From Streptomyces coryli (GTDB lineage: Bacteria > Actinomycetota > Actinomycetes > Streptomycetales > Streptomycetaceae): 64,000 bases of DNA. The position numbers were made by a program, and so were the translations under genes. The stretch covers positions 57,676 to 121,675 of the forward strand of contig NZ_JAAKZV010000003.1 in assembly GCF_011044975.1 (NCBI RefSeq), written 5' to 3'. Below are positions 32,275 to 41,269 of this stretch, in pieces (within the stretch, counting starts at the first letter, position 1; the number at the start of each line of letters is the position of its first letter). Under the pieces are notes generated by a model that was not told where the DNA came from, made no database searches, and saw only the letters and a list, made by a program, of their open reading frames with translations.

Positions 32275-33042
32275 TCAGGCGTTGGGGTCGAAGGGAATGC
32301 CCGCGGGCTTCGCGGCGGCGAGATGGGCGGCGAAGCTCGCGTCCTTCAGGCCGAAGTGCGCGCTGCCGAAGTCGTGCGCGCTCAGCTTCTCCCGGAGGCC
32401 GGCCGGGTAGCCGTTCCAGCCGATCAGGCTCGGGAACTGCCAGGTGCCGGCGTGGTTCTCCGGCGGCTCGTCATTGGCGTTCGCCGGCCGGAAGGCATGG
32501 GTGCCGATGCCGTCCTTGTGATAGACGACCTTCGGGTGGGTGCCGTCCCAGCGGATCTGGTCGCGGGCATAGATGTCGAAGTCGCCGTGCGCCGAGGTGG
32601 CCACGTACTCCGCGGCGCCGCCGTCCTTGACCCAGACGACCGCGTGCTCCCAGTCGTGCTTGTGACCGCCGAGGCCGCTGCCGAACACCGCCTGGTCCTT
32701 CTCGAAGTACAGGCCGTAGAGGATGGCGCACCAGCCGTTGTTGCACTTGCTGCGCGCGTAGCCGTTGGTGTTGGCCAGGTCCGCCGCGTCGTGGCACTGG
32801 CCGTTGAGCGCGCCGCCTGGGTCGAGGCCCGGGTTGACGGTGCCGTCCGGGCCGATGGCCGGCGTCGGATAGCAGCCGTCGGTGTCGTAGTCGTAGGCCG
32901 GCTGGTAGGTCTGCTCGGTGCCGTCGGCATTGCCGGGCAGGGCCGGTGGCGGGGCGGCGAAGGCCGGTCCGGCGAAGACCATGACCATGGCGAGGGCGCC
33001 ACCGATGACGGAGGTGCTGCGGACGAGCCTCTTTGTCTTCAC
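32275..33042 (-). CDS. Secreted NEP1-like (NPP1) necrosis-inducing family protein
   Basis: A 255-residue protein with a clear signal peptide (cleavage after AFA, about residue 29) and the NLP heptapeptide as GHKHDWE, followed by HAVVWV. The usual motif is GHRHDWE; the Arg-to-Lys change is conservative. The acidic/His metal site and the fold-defining YDYDTDGCYPTPA are present. NLPs bind plant sphingolipids (GIPCs) and lyse dicot cells; bacterial copies are mostly in plant-associated species. Here it may act on plants or be a remnant of another role. It is convergent with the Slp-like gene. Confidence 0.9.
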   Translation of the reverse strand: MKTKRLVRSTSVIGGALAMVMVFAGPAFAAPPPALPGNADGTEQTYQPAYDYDTDGCYPTPAIGPDGTVNPGLDPGGALNGQCHDAADLANTNGYARSKCNNGWCAILYGLYFEKDQAVFGSGLGGHKHDWEHAVVWVKDGGAAEYVATSAHGDFDIYARDQIRWDGTHPKVVYHKDGIGTHAFRPANANDEPPENHAGTWQFPSLIGWNGYPAGLREKLSAHDFGSAHFGLKDASFAAHLAAAKPAGIPFDPNA

Positions 33043-33151
33043 CTCACGAGGATGCTGTCATGCGCACGCCACCCACAAGAGGGAGCGTTTGCACAGGAGA
33101 TGAACCGTGAGGGCCGCTCCCCCGTCGGCGGCCCCCACGGTAGTCGAGCGG

Positions 33152-34969
33152 CTAGCGGCTCTCCGTAACGCTGATCTTGCGCCAGCTGCCGGTGCCCGCC
33201 TGGTCGCGGACGCCGATCGCGCCGCTGGTGAAGGAGCAGTCCGTGTGCGCGAAGGCGACCGGGGCGGAGTCCGCGGCGCGGCCGGTGACCTTGATGTCGC
33301 AGCCGTCGACGTCCACCGTGAGGCGGTACCACTTCCCGGTCTTCAGGCCGCCGGGGATGGCTGCCTGTTCCAGCTGCTGCCAGCCGCCGTCCTGCTTGCC
33401 GAGCACGATGTTCTTCGACGTGACGCCGACGTAGTAGCCCTTGTGCGCGTCGGTCCCCTTGCGCGGGTCGGAGGCCCGCACCAGGAATCCGGCCTGGTCA
33501 CCGCTGTCGATACGGACCTCGCCGTCGAGGCGGTAGTCGGTCCAGCCGGTGGAGCCGGCCACGGACTTGTTGCCGCCGCTGCCGCCGCAGGTCTCGGAAA
33601 GGACGCCGCCCGCGGTCTTCCAGCAGCCGCCGTAGTCGATCCAGCCGGCGGTCCCGTCCTGGAAGGTGCTCGTGTACGGCAGCACGCCGCTGTTCGCCGC
33701 GCCCGTGCCGACCATGCAGTCGGTCGGCCCGCCGGTGGCCGTGGGCGTGGTGAGGCGGACGGACCTGCCGGTGTCGTCCAGCAGCATGTGCGGGCTGTAG
33801 CTGGTCTTGCAGTTCGGGTCGGGCCCCTCGACCGGCTGGAACGGTGCCGGCGCCCAGGACCAGGGTCCCGATGCGTCCGGATCCTTGGCGAAGACCGCCT
33901 GCCGGTCCTCGGGCGTGAACTCATTGGTGCCGGCGTAGCGGGTGCGCATGCCCATCATCAGCAGCCGGCCGTTCTCGCCGCCGGCCGGGCTCCAGACGAG
34001 GTAAGGGCTGCTGCCCAGATACCGGCCGTCGGAGCTGACGGCCATCTCGCCGAGGTCGGAAGGCCCGCTGCCCCAGGTCATGCCGCCGTCCGTCGAAGTC
34101 TTCGTGTAGGCCTCGCAGTTACGGCCCGCGCCGCAGATCTCGTACGCGAGGACCATCCGCCCGTCCGGCAGCGTGGCGGTGGTCGGCATCCCCGGCCGGT
34201 CCGTGGCGGAGTCGCTCTGCACATCCACGACCAGCCCCGGCTCGAAGTTCTTCGAGCCGTCGGGGTTGGCGCTCCAGGTTTCTCCTCCGTCCTCGGAGAC
34301 GATGTGGGCGATGACCTGGGCATGCTCCGGCTGCTTGCGCTCGTCCGCGAAGAACATGGCCAGCCGCCCCGCACCGTCCACGGTCAGGAAGGGCTCCCAG
34401 ATTCCCGTACCGCCGTGCGGTGCACCGTCCGTGCCGCCGCCGGTCTGCACGACCGACTGGAAGTCCCAGCTGGCGCCGTGGTCGGCGCTCCGCCACAGCA
34501 CGAAGTCCGAGCGGGTGTTGGCGCCGGGCTCGATGTTGGCGGCCATCAGCAGCGTGCCCGCGGGATACTTGCCCATCTTCTGCGGGAGCTCGAAGAGGAA
34601 CGGCTGCCACATCCGGTCCGAGGGGTGGTGTTCACCGGTGAGCGGGTCGCGCAGCTCGGTGAGTGTGCGCCAGGTCTCGCCGTCGTCCTTCGACGTGCGG
34701 AGCACGAACTCGGACGGGCTGCCGTCGACGGACGCGTGCTCGAAGGTCCCGATCAGAGTGCCGTTGGCCGAGCCGCTGTGCTCGAGGCGGATGACGCGTG
34801 CGGAGCCGACGAACTCGTTCTGCGACTGCCGCGTGTACATACTCTCGCCCGGACTGTTCGCCGTGGCGCCCAGCGGCTGGACGGCGCCGGCGACGAGCGC
34901 CAGCAGCAAGGCGGTGAGGAGGCCGGTCAGCCACCGCACCCTTCCGTGAGCGTTCCGTCGCTGACTCAA
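33152..34969 (-). CDS. Secreted Asp-box (sialidase-like) beta-propeller protein with C-terminal sugar-binding-like domain
   Basis: A 605-residue protein from a TTG (34967-34969) that overlaps the GH2 stop by 3 bases. A signal peptide covers about 1-37. Four Asp boxes (SKDDGETW, SADHGASW, SEDGGETW, STDGGMTW) mark a sialidase-type propeller (about 45-400); the C-terminal 180 residues look like a concanavalin/LamG-type beta-sandwich (GYYVGVTSKNIVLG, TGKWYRLTVDVDG). The Arg triad of true sialidases was not confirmed, so the substrate is open. Coupling with the GH2 glycosidase suggests joint polysaccharide use: cleavage outside the cell, completion inside. Confidence 0.82.
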   Translation of the reverse strand: MSQRRNAHGRVRWLTGLLTALLLALVAGAVQPLGATANSPGESMYTRQSQNEFVGSARVIRLEHSGSANGTLIGTFEHASVDGSPSEFVLRTSKDDGETWRTLTELRDPLTGEHHPSDRMWQPFLFELPQKMGKYPAGTLLMAANIEPGANTRSDFVLWRSADHGASWDFQSVVQTGGGTDGAPHGGTGIWEPFLTVDGAGRLAMFFADERKQPEHAQVIAHIVSEDGGETWSANPDGSKNFEPGLVVDVQSDSATDRPGMPTTATLPDGRMVLAYEICGAGRNCEAYTKTSTDGGMTWGSGPSDLGEMAVSSDGRYLGSSPYLVWSPAGGENGRLLMMGMRTRYAGTNEFTPEDRQAVFAKDPDASGPWSWAPAPFQPVEGPDPNCKTSYSPHMLLDDTGRSVRLTTPTATGGPTDCMVGTGAANSGVLPYTSTFQDGTAGWIDYGGCWKTAGGVLSETCGGSGGNKSVAGSTGWTDYRLDGEVRIDSGDQAGFLVRASDPRKGTDAHKGYYVGVTSKNIVLGKQDGGWQQLEQAAIPGGLKTGKWYRLTVDVDGCDIKVTGRAADSAPVAFAHTDCSFTSGAIGVRDQAGTGSWRKISVTESR

Positions 34970-36768
34970 TGCGTTTCCTTCCTGCGGGTGAGGATTGCGC
35001 GCAGCTCGGTCATGGGGATCTTGGGTTCGCGGTCCGCCGTGAGCAGGCCGTTGATCTCCTGCTCGGTGTCGGTGAACTGCGTGTAGCAGAAGCCGGCGAG
35101 CCCGGAGTCGACGGCGGCGCCCACCAGGGCGGTCAGCCGGTCGGCGAATTCCTGCTCGCCGGCCACCGTGTCGTAGCCGAACCACTCGGCGCCGTCGGCC
35201 GGTTCGAAGGTCGCGCCGCCGAATTCGCTCAGCACGACGGGCTGCCCCTCATGCCGTACGCCATCGAGCAGCAGCCGCTTCGCGCCGGGCCACGGCTCGG
35301 GGAGCTCGCCGCGCCGCAGCGCGGTGTCGCCGTAGCGCTCGCGCAGCACCGATGCGTGCTGGGTGTAGTCGTGGACGCCCCAGATGTCGGCGGCGGAGAT
35401 CTCCCAGCCGTCGTTGGAGACGGCGGGGCGGGAGGGGTCCAGGGCCTTCGTCAGGTGGTACAGGCCGTCGATGAAGTGGCGCTGTTCGGGGACGAGCGCC
35501 GGATTCGGTACGGACCAGGACTCGTTGACCGGCACCCAGGCGACGATCGACGGGTGGCTGATGTCGCGGGAGAGCGCCTCGGTCCATTCGGCGGTGACCC
35601 GCTCGACGGTCTCGGTGCCGAAGGCGTACGCGGACGGCATCTCCTCCCACAGCATCAGGCCGAGCCGGTCGGCCCAGTACAGGAACCGCGGGTCCTCGAT
35701 CTTCTGGTGGATGCGCAGCCCGTTGAGGCCCATCTCCTTGGCCAGCTCGGCGTCGCGGCGCAGCTCGTCGGCGGAGGCGGAGAGGTGCGAGGCGGGCCAG
35801 TAGGCCTGCTGGAGCGCGAAGCGGAGGAAGTACGGCTTGTGGTTGAGGAGGAAGACTCCCTTCTCCCAGCCGATGTCGCGCAGGCCGAGGTAGGACGCGA
35901 CGCGGTCGACCGGGGTGTCGTCGGTCGCGTCGGTGAGCTCGACCGTGGCGTCGACGAGGTTCGGGTGCTCCGGGCTCCACAGGAGCTCGTCGAGCGCCTG
36001 CCCGTGCCGCAGCGCGGGCACCGCGATGTCGAACACCGACTCCCGCCCGTCGGTGAGCGTCCGCTGCTCGGCGAGCACCCGGTCGCCGAGGGTCAGGCGG
36101 ACCGTCGCGCGCAGCGGTCGCCGCGGCCACCGGCTCAGGCGCAGCCGGCAGCGCACGCGGGCCTGGGCGACGTCGGGCGTGAAGTGCAGGACGGAGATGT
36201 GGTCTTCGGGTACGTCCTCCAGCCAGACCGGCTGCCAGATGCCGGAGGTGCGGTGGTACCAGATCACGTGCGGGTCGCGCCGCCAGTCCTGCTTGCCGCG
36301 CGGCTGCGCGGCGTCGAGCGGCTGGTCCTCGGCCCGTACGACCAGGACCTGCTCGCCGTCGCGGTCGATGGCGTCGGTGAGGTCGCAGGTGAAGCCGGTG
36401 TGGCCGCCTTCGTGCCGGCCGACCAGGCGGCCGTTGAGCCACACCTCGGCCCGGTAGTCGACCGCACCGAAGTGCAGCAGCAGGCGGCGGCCTGCCGACG
36501 GGTTAGGCGTCTCGATGGTGCGCCGGTACCAGAGCACCGGGTGGAAGGCGGTGTCCTGGACGCCGGACGCCTTGGACTCGGGCGGGTACGGCACCGTGAT
36601 GGTGCCGGTGAAGGGCTCCGTGACCTCCGGATCCATCCAGCGCCCTGACCGGCCGACGTCCGCGTCGTCGTGCGCGAACTCCCACGGGCCGCTCAGATCA
36701 CGGAAGTCCGGGTCGCGGATGAGCTGCGGCCGCGGGTGGCCGGCGGCGTCCAGGTGGGTGTGGTGCAT
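34966..36768 (-). CDS. Glycoside hydrolase family 2 enzyme
   Basis: A 600-residue cytosolic protein with the GH2 order: sugar-binding N-domain (YRAEVWLNGRLVGRHEGGHTGF), immunoglobulin-like domain and TIM barrel. The acid/base Glu is in WVPVNESW and the nucleophile in VVLSEFGG. Beta-galactosidase, beta-glucuronidase or beta-mannosidase activity is possible; sequence alone does not decide. A palindromic LacI-type operator candidate is about 100 bp upstream. Its stop overlaps the start of the sialidase-like gene. Confidence 0.9.
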   Translation of the reverse strand: MHHTHLDAAGHPRPQLIRDPDFRDLSGPWEFAHDDADVGRSGRWMDPEVTEPFTGTITVPYPPESKASGVQDTAFHPVLWYRRTIETPNPSAGRRLLLHFGAVDYRAEVWLNGRLVGRHEGGHTGFTCDLTDAIDRDGEQVLVVRAEDQPLDAAQPRGKQDWRRDPHVIWYHRTSGIWQPVWLEDVPEDHISVLHFTPDVAQARVRCRLRLSRWPRRPLRATVRLTLGDRVLAEQRTLTDGRESVFDIAVPALRHGQALDELLWSPEHPNLVDATVELTDATDDTPVDRVASYLGLRDIGWEKGVFLLNHKPYFLRFALQQAYWPASHLSASADELRRDAELAKEMGLNGLRIHQKIEDPRFLYWADRLGLMLWEEMPSAYAFGTETVERVTAEWTEALSRDISHPSIVAWVPVNESWSVPNPALVPEQRHFIDGLYHLTKALDPSRPAVSNDGWEISAADIWGVHDYTQHASVLRERYGDTALRRGELPEPWPGAKRLLLDGVRHEGQPVVLSEFGGATFEPADGAEWFGYDTVAGEQEFADRLTALVGAAVDSGLAGFCYTQFTDTEQEINGLLTADREPKIPMTELRAILTRRKETH

Positions 36769-36866
36769 GCGAGAGCTCCGGGAGTGGTGGGTACGGGCAG
36801 AGCGCGCCGGTCGCGTGACTCACTGGCCGCCGGCGCGCCGCTGGTCCGACGTCACCGAGCACGCCG

Positions 36867-36880
36867 TTCCAACGTTGTAA
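36867..36880. promoter_or_regulatory. LacI-family operator candidate upstream of GH2
   Basis: TTCCAACGTTGTAA is a near-palindrome with central CAACGTTG, like LacI-family sugar operators with a central CpG. It is 99 bp from the GH2 start. No LacI-type gene is in the window. Confidence 0.45.
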
Positions 36881-36979
36881 TCGCGCCGACAGCCCGGACA
36901 GTACCGACCGTGGCGGCCGCTGCACAAGGGCCGCTCCCGGCTCGCGATCAGGGAGTCGTGACCGGCCGGCACAATTCGG

Positions 36980-37057
36980 CGCGGCCACCGGGCGCTCCAT
37001 CGTGCCGAACACCTGCTGGGCCAGGCGGTCGAACTCGCGGAAGGGGTCGGTTCGCAG
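36980..37057 (-). pseudogene. Remnant of an Hsp20 small heat-shock protein N-terminus
   Basis: The minus strand reads LRTDPFREFDRLAQQVFGT and continues MERPVAA, matching the opening of streptomycete Hsp20 proteins. It lacks a proper start and the alpha-crystallin domain never follows. It is a short gene scar, which suggests past rearrangement here. Confidence 0.5.
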
Positions 37058-37089
37058 CCGCCGCTCGGAGGTATTTGCATTCCCGGTGC

Positions 37090-37095
37090 TAGTAT
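37090..37095 (+). promoter_or_regulatory. -10 box of the TetR gene
   Basis: TAGTAT, 6 bases before the GTG at 37102, with no ribosome binding site; a leaderless transcript is likely. Confidence 0.45.
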
Positions 37096-37101
37096 CCGGC
37101 C

Positions 37102-37755
37102 GTGGCACGCGACCGAGCAGCGAGACCGAGTACGAAGCCCGCGAACCCCGCCGCCGAGCCGGCCGACGGGCGGGCAGCCCGCTCGCACCGGACCCGGCTG
37201 GCCATCATCGACGCGATGCGGGCGCTGCACGCCGAAGGCGAGTTGCGGCCGACCGCGCGGGCCATCGCGCAGCGCGCCGAGGTGTCGCTGCGCACGGTGT
37301 GGCAGCACTTCGCCGACCTGGAGACGCTGCTCGCCCACGCGGGCGAGCGGGACCATCAGGTGCTGCTGTCGCTGACCAGGCCGATCTCCCCCGAACAGCC
37401 CCTGGAGGCCCGTATCGAGGCCTTCGCCCGGCACCGGGCCCGGCTGCTGGAGAAGATGACGCCCAGCTGGCGGGCGGCCCGGCTGGAGGAGCCGTTCTCC
37501 AAGGAGCTGCAGCGCATCAAGGCGCGCACCTTCGCGCTCGCCCGGGACCAGGTGGCGACGGTGTTCGGCCCGGAACTCGACCGGCTGGACGAGCCGGAGC
37601 GGACGCGGCTGCTGGACTGCCTGGTGGCCGCCGGGTCCTGGGAGCACTGGGACGCGCTGCGTACCGGCCTGAAGCTCTCCCGCCCCGCGGCGCGGGAAGT
37701 GCTGGTGACCTCGGTGACCGCACTGCTCGCCCGGACCGGCGCGGACGTCGGCTAG
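37102..37755 (+). CDS. TetR/AcrR family transcriptional regulator
   Basis: A 217-residue protein. After a disordered Ala/Pro-rich tail (1-25) the TetR_N helix-turn-helix runs about 28-75 (LAIIDAMRALHAEGELRPTA, then VSLRTVWQHFADLETLL). The ligand-binding helices have no recognisable subfamily. GTG start, probably leaderless. Divergent from GH2 and convergent with the PQQ-type dehydrogenase gene; it may regulate GH2 or itself. Confidence 0.87.
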   Translation: MARDRAARPSTKPANPAAEPADGRAARSHRTRLAIIDAMRALHAEGELRPTARAIAQRAEVSLRTVWQHFADLETLLAHAGERDHQVLLSLTRPISPEQPLEARIEAFARHRARLLEKMTPSWRAARLEEPFSKELQRIKARTFALARDQVATVFGPELDRLDEPERTRLLDCLVAAGSWEHWDALRTGLKLSRPAAREVLVTSVTALLARTGADVG

Positions 37756-37770
37756 CCGTCCGCGCCGAGC

Positions 37771-39018
37771 TCACCACCGCGCCCGCCAGACGCCGCCGCT
37801 ACCGGCGGTGGCGGCCAGCCGGCCCCGCGCGCCGGGCTCGAAGTGGCCGAAGTCCAGCACGTACAGCTGCCCGTCAGGGCCGAAGGCGACGTCGATGGGG
37901 CGCTTGAGCGCGGGGGTGGGCAGGACGGTGTGACTCCAGTCGTCGGGGTCGACGACGGCGAGGGCGCGGCCGGAGCGCGGGCCGGAGGGGGCGGTGAGCG
38001 GAATCTCGTCGCCGAAGAGGGCCACCACGATGGACCCGTCCGGGGCCAGCGTCATCTTCACCGCGGCGGAGTGCGGCGCGAAGGCGAGCAAGGGGGCTTC
38101 GGGGGGCGGGAGTTCGTGGTGGTTGGCCAGGACGAACTCCGGCGGTGGGCTGCCCTCCGGCCGGTAGCGCGGGTCGGTGACCGGCACCCCGCCGATGAAG
38201 TCCGGCCAGCCGTACCAGGCGCCCGCGCGCACCTCGTACAGCAGCTCCGGCGCCCCGCCCACCGGGCGGCTGCCGCGGTCGTTGGCGCCCTGGTCGGTGA
38301 CCAGCAGCCGGCCGTCGGGCAGGAACAGCAGCCCGTACGCATTGCGCAGCCCCCACGCGACGAGCCGGAGGTCGCTGCCGTCCGGCGCACAACTCATCAC
38401 CGCAGCGGTGCACGGCAGCGCGGCCGGGATCCGGGTCCCGGCCGGGTGCACGCTGCCGAACGGCGCGAACGGCCCGGTGACCGCCCGGTCGCCGCCTTCG
38501 CGCGGGTCGTCGGTCTCTACGGCGACCGCGCGCAGTTCGATGTCGCGCCCGGGGATGTCGAGCGGATGCGGCAGCCGCTTCAGCCAGCCGATGTCGAGCG
38601 CGTCCAGGCCGATGACACCCGTGTTGGTGGCGGCTCCCTGGCTGAAGTACAGCCGGCCGTCAGGGCCGAAGGCGGTCATGTTGGTCTGGTAGTTGCCGCC
38701 ACCGGGCAGCTGGTCTAGCACCGGCTCCGGAGTGCCGCCGTCGAGCGGGAGGCGCAGGATCCGGCCGGGATTGCCGCCCTCGGATACGTACAGGGCACCG
38801 TCGTACACGGTGACTCCGTTGACCGGCGCCCGCAGCCCCTCGGCGATGAGCTCGCGGCGGCCGTCACGTAGCCGCCAGATGCCGCCGCCCGGCGTCGCCC
38901 CGCCGAACGGCAGCCCGGACTCGGCCACGTAGAGCCGGCCCCGGTCGTCGAAGGCGAGAGACGTGGGGAAGCCGAAGCCCTTCTCGTACGGCTCGAGGGT
39001 CGGCGGGGTGGTGCGCAT
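37771..39018 (-). CDS. PQQ-dependent sugar dehydrogenase-like (glucose/sorbosone) propeller
   Basis: A 415-residue protein without signal peptide. Repeated blades (SLAFDDRGRLYVAESG, NMTAFGPDGRLYFSQG, AYGLLFLPDGRLLVTDQGAND, DVAFGPDGQLYVLDFGHFE) and WGLRNAYG are typical of the GSDH/sorbosone dehydrogenase family (PF07995), mostly PQQ-using sugar oxidases. PQQ synthesis genes are not in the window, and cytosolic location is unusual, so cofactor use is unproven. The next gene upstream encodes another propeller. Confidence 0.8.
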   Translation of the reverse strand: MRTTPPTLEPYEKGFGFPTSLAFDDRGRLYVAESGLPFGGATPGGGIWRLRDGRRELIAEGLRAPVNGVTVYDGALYVSEGGNPGRILRLPLDGGTPEPVLDQLPGGGNYQTNMTAFGPDGRLYFSQGAATNTGVIGLDALDIGWLKRLPHPLDIPGRDIELRAVAVETDDPREGGDRAVTGPFAPFGSVHPAGTRIPAALPCTAAVMSCAPDGSDLRLVAWGLRNAYGLLFLPDGRLLVTDQGANDRGSRPVGGAPELLYEVRAGAWYGWPDFIGGVPVTDPRYRPEGSPPPEFVLANHHELPPPEAPLLAFAPHSAAVKMTLAPDGSIVVALFGDEIPLTAPSGPRSGRALAVVDPDDWSHTVLPTPALKRPIDVAFGPDGQLYVLDFGHFEPGARGRLAATAGSGGVWRARW

Positions 39019-39051
39019 GGGCGACTCCTTGCGTCACACGGAAAGGTGCGG

Positions 39052-40491
39052 TCAGTACAGGCCGAACGAGCGCAGCCCGCCGGGCGCGGTGGCGCCCCAG
39101 GTCCAGCCGTAGCCGACGTAGATCCGGCCGCCGGAGATCGTCGGCCCGCCGGCCGCGCCCTTCTCGATCACCGTGGCGCCGTCCGGGGTGCCGATGTACT
39201 TCGCGAGCAGCGTGCGGCCGGTCGCGGCGCTGTGGGCGCGCAGGATTCCGTCCCACGTGGTGAAGTACAGAACGCCGTTGGCCACCGCGACACCGCCGAA
39301 GCCGCCATCCGGCAGGTCCTGCTGCCACTTGATCCGCCCGTCGGCCGCGTTGACCGCGAACAGCTTCGCCGCGGTGGGGCGGGCATCGGCGCGACTGGTC
39401 GCCGTCATCTCGGTGTTGCCGACCGCATAGATCGTGCCGTCCGCGTACGCCGTGGTGTGCTCGATGCCGCCCAGCGTCGTGCCCTTGACCAGCTCCTTCG
39501 ACCACACCAGCTTGCCGGTCCGGGCGTCGAAGACCTTATACGTGCCGCCCTTGTCGCCGCAGCCGACCAGCCGCTTGCCGCCGACGGTGAACAGGTTCGG
39601 GGCGGCGCCGAGGTCGGCGTCCTTGCCCTCCGGGTGCTCGGCGCCGAAGACGTCGCCCGCCGTGTACTGGTGGTACCAGGCGATCTTCCCGGTCCGGTAG
39701 TCGAGCGCGACCAGCGAGTCCGACATCGGAGCGGTGGTGTCGGTGTACGACTGCCCGGTGCCGATGTAGGCAAGGCCCAGTTCGGTGTCGACGGCGGCCG
39801 TGGACCACACCGACACCCCGTCGCACTTCCCGGTGCACACCGGCGTACGCCACTTCACGGCGCCGGTCTTCGCGTCCAGCCCGACGACGCTGCCCTGGAA
39901 GGGCGGATCGGCCGGGCTGAAGACCTGGAACGAGGCGCTGCCGATGATCAGCGTGTCGCCCGCGACGACGGGCGAGGACCAGATCAGATCATTGGGCGCG
40001 GCCTCGATGTCCGTACCCCACTTCTTCGCCCCGGTCGCGCGGTCGACGGCGAAGACATTGCCGCCGTACCCGGCGGTGTAGACGGTGTTCCCCGAGACGG
40101 TGGGCGAGCCGGGCAGCTGGGCCGGCAGCAGCTTCGTCTGCCAGACCTGGGCGCCGCTCTTGGCGTTGCGGGCGGCCAGGTTCCCGGCGAAGTCCGAGTT
40201 GTAGACCACCCCGTCGGCTACGGCCGGGGTGGACGTCACGGCCGCGCCCGGCGCGTTCCACTGCTCGCGTACGCCGCCCACATTGGTCGGCCCGAGGACC
40301 AGCTCGGAGGCATGCCGGGTGTTGGCCGGGTCGTGCCCGAACGACGGCCAGTCGGCCCCCGGATAGGCACTGCGCGCATCCGGCAGCGGCGCGGCATCCG
40401 ACCCGCTCAGCGTCGTCGCGGCGAGCACGAGCCCGCCGGCGACGGCTGCCAGGACGGTCCTCGGTTTCCTCGTCTTCATGTGCAGGCCCAT
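39052..40491 (-). CDS. Secreted PQQ-binding-like (PQQ_2) beta-propeller protein
   Basis: A 479-residue protein with a signal peptide (KTRKPRTVLAAVAGGLVLAA, cleavage near 35). Eight-bladed propeller repeats of the type VVALDAKTGAVKW, VFDARTGKLVWSKEL and FAVNAADGRIKWQQDL are seen in quinoprotein alcohol dehydrogenases and polyvinyl-alcohol dehydrogenases. The heme c motif CxxCH is absent, so electron transfer to a partner would be needed if it is an enzyme. The ATG at 40491 follows GGGAAGA; one at 40479 is also possible. Confidence 0.8.
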   Translation of the reverse strand: MGLHMKTRKPRTVLAAVAGGLVLAATTLSGSDAAPLPDARSAYPGADWPSFGHDPANTRHASELVLGPTNVGGVREQWNAPGAAVTSTPAVADGVVYNSDFAGNLAARNAKSGAQVWQTKLLPAQLPGSPTVSGNTVYTAGYGGNVFAVDRATGAKKWGTDIEAAPNDLIWSSPVVAGDTLIIGSASFQVFSPADPPFQGSVVGLDAKTGAVKWRTPVCTGKCDGVSVWSTAAVDTELGLAYIGTGQSYTDTTAPMSDSLVALDYRTGKIAWYHQYTAGDVFGAEHPEGKDADLGAAPNLFTVGGKRLVGCGDKGGTYKVFDARTGKLVWSKELVKGTTLGGIEHTTAYADGTIYAVGNTEMTATSRADARPTAAKLFAVNAADGRIKWQQDLPDGGFGGVAVANGVLYFTTWDGILRAHSAATGRTLLAKYIGTPDGATVIEKGAAGGPTISGGRIYVGYGWTWGATAPGGLRSFGLY

Positions 40492-40578
40492 GGGGTCTTC
40501 CCTGCCTTCCTGGGGAGGGGGCGGCTCAGGCCGTGCAAGTTCCAGCACTGGGAGTGCAGGAAGTCGAAGCGGAACGCG

Positions 40579-40607
40579 AGTATGCTCTTATCGCACTCAG
40601 GATGCAA
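40579..40607 (-). promoter_or_regulatory. Promoter candidate for the PQQ-propeller gene
   Basis: On the minus strand TTGCAT and CATACT are separated by 17 bases, a sigma-70-like arrangement 88 bp before the ATG. It overlaps the 3' end of the preceding membrane protein gene. Confidence 0.45.
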
Positions 40608-41232
40608 TATCTTGCCGCCTGCCGAGCACCACCACCCAGACGAGCAGGAGGGGCAGGGAGAGATACGCGGCAGGCGCCAGGGCGGTGGACAGGAGCAGAT
40701 AGCCGATGCCGGAGAGGGTTATCGCGGCGGCGAGCGTCCAGCCCACGACCACTTCCCAGCGGCGCAGCAGCTGTCTCCCCCGGGCGGCGAGGCAGGCGGC
40801 CACGGCGAGCGCGGCGAGGGCGAACATCTTGAGACCGTCCACGCGCTGGACGGTCTCCCAGAGCGCGGCCGTGGTGCCCGGTGCGGCGGAGTCGGCACCG
40901 GAGATGGCGATCAGTTCGAGGACGAGCTGCACGGCGGCGAGGGCGGCCGCGGCCAGGCCGGACCAGCCGGCGATACGGGCGGTGCGGTTGCCGGCGCGGC
41001 GGGCCCGGCCGAGCAGGCCGGCGGCGACGACGGCGAGACCGGCGGGGGCCAATCCGTGGACGAGGACGGCTTGAGCGATGGCCTGGGCGGAGTGGTCCGC
41101 GTAGGCGGTGGCGATCTCGGTGTGCGAGTCGCCGAGTTCAGGGGTGGCGCCCCAGGCGATGGCGATTCCGGCGAGCCAGCCGGCGGCGTGGGTGTAGCCG
41201 GCGACGCGGGGAGTGGCGGCGGTGGCGTTCAT
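40597..41232 (-). CDS. Six-helix integral membrane protein, unknown
   Basis: A 211-residue protein with six hydrophobic helices (about 10-30, 50-75, 85-110, 125-150, 158-180, 185-205). There are no conserved charged motifs that reveal a function; a DUF4386-like membrane family is possible. AAGGAG precedes the ATG, and it starts 37 bp after the small membrane protein gene, so both are read from the promoter with the paired palindromes. Confidence 0.65.
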   Translation of the reverse strand: MNATAATPRVAGYTHAAGWLAGIAIAWGATPELGDSHTEIATAYADHSAQAIAQAVLVHGLAPAGLAVVAAGLLGRARRAGNRTARIAGWSGLAAAALAAVQLVLELIAISGADSAAPGTTAALWETVQRVDGLKMFALAALAVAACLAARGRQLLRRWEVVVGWTLAAAITLSGIGYLLLSTALAPAAYLSLPLLLVWVVVLGRRQDIAS

Positions 41233-41269
41233 ACGGGTTCTCCTTGAAGTCGGGCGGTGCGGTGCGTGG

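Larger units (their letters stand above)
36769..37101. other. 333-bp divergent intergenic region
   Basis: Between the GH2 gene and the TetR gene. It holds a LacI-type palindrome, an Hsp20 N-terminal remnant and a -10 box for the TetR gene, listed separately. No intact gene is seen. Confidence 0.6.
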
